The position numbers were made by a program, and so were the translations under genes. The notes under the pieces are model-generated. The model did not search any database. It was not told where the DNA came from and saw only the letters and a program-made list of their open reading frames with translations. Source: Neptunomonas sp. (lineage in GTDB: Bacteria > Pseudomonadota > Gammaproteobacteria > Pseudomonadales > Balneatricaceae). From it: a DNA stretch of 5,431 bases. The stretch covers positions 1 through 5,431 of the forward strand of contig SDWN01000403.1 in NCBI GenBank assembly GCA_004195305.1. Direction: 5' to 3'. Of this stretch, positions 5,045 through 5,431 are shown piece by piece (the stretch's first letter is position 1; each line of letters opens with the position of its first letter).

Positions 5045-5431
5045 TTAATCTGTTTCCCTTCGTTCAAGTGGGTGTCCAACAGCCGCTTCTTTGATCGGAT
5101 CATGCGCCTTCCGCAGGCGCTCTTTAAGCTGCAGCACCAGCCCGTAGATCACCGGCAGGACCACCAGACAGAGCAGGGTCACACTGACCATGCCGCCGAC
5201 CATCGGTGCGGCGATGCGCTGCATCACCTCCGATCCAGTGCCATGGCTCCACATAATCGGCAGCAGACCGGCAATAATCGCCACTGCGGTCATGGCGATC
5301 GGCCGCACCCGCTCCGCGGTGCCGTCATGAACGGCCTTCAGCAGCTCTTGCGACGTTAACCGGCTGCTGCTGTCACCCTTGGCCAGGCGTTTTTTCGCGA
5401 CCGCCTGGTCGATAAAGGTCAATACCAGTAC
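5045..5431 (-). CDS. cusA: CusA/SilA-type heavy-metal RND efflux pump, C-terminal part (5' end outside the window)
   Basis: The frame is open to the right edge of the window and ends at TAA 5045-5047, giving the last 128 residues of a protein whose family is about 1,000-1,050 residues long. It starts in a membrane helix (VLVLTFIDQA), followed by the cytoplasmic loop with AVHDGTAERVRPIAMT. The last two transmembrane helices come next: IAMTAVAIIAGLLPIMW (about 45-61) and PMVGGMVSVTLLCLVVLPVIY (about 76-96). The blocks RVRP-AMT, IIAGLLPI-W, GTGSEVM-RIAAPM-GGM match CusA closely, more so than CzcA, so Cu(I)/Ag(I) is the likely substrate; the Met relay residues needed to confirm this lie outside the window. 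Such pumps are inner-membrane trimers that work with a CusB-type adaptor and CusC-type outer-membrane channel, presumably encoded further to the right. The hydrophilic tail after the last helix is about 28 residues, ending ERRETD. Confidence 0.93.
   Translation of the reverse strand, partial: VLVLTFIDQAVAKKRLAKGDSSSRLTSQELLKAVHDGTAERVRPIAMTAVAIIAGLLPIMWSHGTGSEVMQRIAAPMVGGMVSVTLLCLVVLPVIYGLVLQLKERLRKAHDPIKEAAVGHPLERRETD

Overview
The window is from a bacterium, most likely a marine or sulfur-type gammaproteobacterium. The inference rests on the style of the proteins: a CusA-type HME-RND pump, Met-rich envelope proteins, and a decayed porin whose last residues (MAGARIKF) resemble porins of Chromatiales-like lineages. 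No rRNA, tRNA, CRISPR array or insertion sequence is visible. The theme is envelope copper (or silver) handling combined with periplasmic c-type cytochromes.

Right-hand block (2221-5431, minus strand, read right to left). It opens with the C-terminal 128 residues of a CusA/SilA-type efflux pump. A 148-residue exported His/Met-rich protein follows, then a 212-residue exported monoheme cytochrome c whose N-terminus is a Met/His-rich putative copper-binding segment. A 141-bp intercistronic stretch comes next, with a bulged inverted repeat and a doubtful 49-codon ORF. After it come a membrane-anchored class III nucleotide cyclase homologue and, 10 bp further on, a monoheme cytochrome c lipoprotein. 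Common orientation and short gaps suggest one operon or two overlapping transcripts. A plausible joint role is export of periplasmic copper together with redox steps by the cytochromes. The cyclase would add a cyclic-nucleotide signalling arm, but it lacks the canonical transition-state arginine, so its activity is uncertain.

Middle (1317-2220). This looks nearly empty but holds minus-strand remains. One is a 3' porin fragment with two one-base frameshifts, ending in a proper outer-membrane C-terminus. The other is a short lipoprotein-like ORF starting 15 bp after the porin stop. The remaining 1317-1587 and 2063-2220 show nothing convincing.

Left (1-1316). Some 317 bp without a credible gene, containing a G10 homopolymer, precedes a plus-strand gene for a 332-residue, extremely Met-rich outer-membrane beta-barrel-like protein of a family usually labelled only 'transporter'. 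It is transcribed away from the operon but fits the copper theme.

All family assignments come from reading motifs; no database search was possible.
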